Origin: Phoronis australis
Taxonomy: Eukaryota; Phoronida; Phoronidae
DNA length: 64,000 nucleotides
Reading direction: 5' to 3'
Assembly (NCBI GenBank): GCA_002633005.1
Contig: NMRA01000417.1
Location: 198,158-262,157 of the forward strand
The notes beneath the pieces were generated by a model that was not told the origin of the DNA, did not search any database, and saw nothing but the letters and a program-made list of their open reading frames with translations. Made by a program: the position numbers and the translations under genes. Below, one piece after another: positions 62,077 to 64,000 of this stretch. Within the stretch, counting starts at the first letter, position 1. The number at the start of each line of letters is the position of its first letter.

Positions 62077-63142
62077 GAGGTCGGGTGGTAGGATTTAGAT
62101 CGTAGTTGCCACCACTGTGTAGAAGTCTAGATTTGTGTACATAGCGATGCATTGTATATAGTATTGGTGCTTAAACAAGACTCTAAGGGCCACATTCAAG
62201 GCAAAGGGGTCACTAAAAACTTAGGTGAACTCTGGGAAGCTTTGTGTACTCTGTTTGGTGTGAGGCATCAGGATGATAGTTGTGCTTTTGCAAAAAGTGT
62301 CCACAATAGATGTTTAACACTGTAGATGGCGTGACCTCGGTGATGTACTGGCCATGCAATGGGTTGTGATAATGCAAATACAATGTCTGTGAATTTTAAT
62401 AGTGTAGTAATCTATTGAATGTTGTAATACATATTGGATTGAACTTTTTTGAAATGATATACGATAGTACTTGGTATATTATTTTCTTGAGTTTCTAAAC
62501 AGCACTCCAGTCTAGACATCTTGTCAAAGCTTCTTAAGTACGCACTGATATATCTCAGGGTTCTTATTTGGAAGGTCTTAATTCTCTAAAAAGGGGATTT
62601 TTCACTGGTTGTTGGCTCTAGGTATAACCAGACATGCTCCAATCTCATTGTCATTTACACCTGTGACATGGTACGATTTAAATTGCTTTATTGCCTCTGC
62701 TTGCTTTTTAAGTTGTTTTTTAATTTACGTTTTTGATGCCTTTCAATTGGCTCAATATGAGTAGCACATTTTTGTCATACACTCACTTGAGATGGCTAGT
62801 TCATGTTCTTGTGAACATTTTTGTCCAGTTGAAAATTGTCACGTAAAATATCAATACCATTATTTTGAACAAGGGAAGCACAACTAAAAGCTGTCACAAG
62901 CAAGTTGTATAAAATGTGTGTACAGAAGAGAATCAAATTAAACAGAGATCCATTTGTTAGTAAAATTTGTATAGTTGGGCACAGGATGATGCAGTTTCAT
63001 GTGTATGTATTGTAGATAGTTGACTTGTGCTTTGAACAGTTTGATCAACCATCTTTATACAGTCGTGTACAGAGAGATGCTTGTACAAAACAGAATCATG
63101 GTTGTACTAAAATTTGACTAGCAATAAAGTTAATGCTACCTG
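62077..63142 (+). other. ARHGEF11/12: 3' UTR of the RhoGEF gene (inferred end)
   Basis: No exon signals follow the stop. It contains three Pumilio-type sites: TGTACATA (62136-62143), TGTATATA (62153-62160) and TGTAGATA (63011-63018). It ends about 15 bp past the AATAAA at 63123. The exact cleavage site is not visible. Confidence 0.6.
63123..63128 (+). terminator. ARHGEF11/12: polyadenylation signal AATAAA
   Basis: GCAATAAAGTTAATG, the first canonical hexamer after the stop codon. Later AATAAA occurrences near 63878 and 63904 lie in or beside a TAA microsatellite and are less likely. Confidence 0.6.
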
Positions 63143-64000
63143 CTCTACACTTTTCACCATTGGAATTATGGGATTGCTAAAAATGACAGGGAAATGGTTT
63201 GAACCCACAGTGTGGGGTGCTTAATATAAACAATGAGCAGTTATAATACAAGAGGGACGTATTATATGATACAAGGGGGATCATTAATTCAAAATTTCCA
63301 CTTGAGGGAGAAACACTATTGTATCGAAAATTGCCTTCTTGGGGGTGCAGCATTACCAATTTGTTGATTGGAGATAAAATTTTATGAAAGCATAATTGCT
63401 CATTTTATTAGCAGTAATCAAGTGATTGGGGCAGGTAAGATGGATGTTGATTGACAAAAGGGGCAGCATTGGTGGCGCTCTTAGTGTGGAAAATTTAATG
63501 ACCAACATTTTTGGCATAAGATAACATCAAAAAGCATAAATTGCCATTAGAGGGCTGAGCAGTTATAACATCTGCGGTCTTAAAGATTTTTCAGAGGGAC
63601 ATTATTGTTTTCACAGTTGAAACTCCATTTTGGGTATTACTGTTGATTGGAATAGTCTTTTTGAAGTTATTTGCCCTTGTGTGTTACCAAGTGCCAGGTG
63701 TGTTACCAAGTGCCAGGTCTTGCTTGTCAACCATACATTCACCAGTTGAGAATGTTGTTGATCGTGTGGGGTTTAGCCCCGCCAGCAGACGATTTGACAG
63801 CGACCGTGAAGGTTACAGGTTGGAATCCACGCTGAGCCAGACATCAGAAAATCACTTTAATAATAATAATAATAATAATAAACTTTATTTAGGATAAAAA
63901 TACAATAAATGTAAAACATGATTTAGCCAAAGGCTAATATCCAGCATATGGTCCTCTGCAGCAAGAAATTAAATTACGTTAGATAAACAGATTAAATTAA
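63143..64000. other. downstream region, probable intergenic, with repeat tail
   Basis: 63143-63640 shows nothing definable. 63700-63835 contains GGTTGGAATCC, a weak B-box match, which may be a SINE. A (TAA)n microsatellite at 63858-63882 followed by ACTTTATTTAGG resembles the simple-repeat tail of a retroelement. Confidence 0.45.
63858..63882. repeat. (TAA)n microsatellite
   Basis: Eight uninterrupted TAA units directly followed by ACTTTATTTAGG. Confidence 0.95.

Overview
This is a piece of an animal genome, about 40% GC, taken from a draft assembly: it has a 178-bp N run at 30888-31065 and single Ns at 16082 and 26756. One large gene on the + strand fills nearly all of it. I reconstruct 35 coding exons between 1270 and 62076. 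They splice in consistent phase into 5208 nt, which is 1735 codons plus a stop. The product is an RGS-family Rho guanine nucleotide exchange factor, of the ARHGEF11/ARHGEF12 type (PDZ-RhoGEF/LARG; fly RhoGEF2, worm RHGF-1). Promoter, start codon and the expected N-terminal PDZ exons lie upstream of the window. A C1 zinc finger sits between the RGS and DH domains. That is the fly/worm arrangement and is not a feature of the vertebrate paralogues as I know them, so the source is probably an invertebrate. Long introns, varied DNA transposons and a retained haplotype duplication would fit a heterozygous marine invertebrate, but I cannot name the phylum.

Layout. 1270-4772: coiled-coil exons and Ser/Thr-rich linker exons. 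4773-27563: one 22.8-kb intron full of degraded repeats, including a dispersed family of ~140-bp monomers, a LINE remnant, small inverted-repeat elements and a mariner-like element. 27564-33251: acidic linker exons, interrupted by a nested repeat block with the assembly gap (28908-31835). 34095-36450: RGS domain. 36451-39309: an intron carrying a 2.2-kb TTAA-flanked element with perfect 15-bp inverted ends and a THAP zinc-finger ORF, best read as a Kolobok-type transposon. 39310-39701: C1 domain. 42910-46809: linker. 46610-51759: DH domain. 52187-54000: PH domain. 54350-58175: conserved C-terminal helical region and linker. 60983-62076: a single exon for a 364-residue acidic tail. 62077-63142: probable 3' UTR with an AATAAA signal. 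63143-64000: downstream repeats.

How the gene works, from family knowledge: the RGS-homology domain binds activated G-alpha12/13, and DH-PH then exchanges nucleotide on RhoA, so the protein links G-protein receptors to actomyosin.

The most unusual thing in the window is a set of tandem repeats that start at, or contain, this gene's own 5' splice sites. The clearest is at 56591-56905: the exon end plus its donor is repeated to give six candidate donors, and four of them keep the reading frame. I did not find a new enzymatic or defence system.
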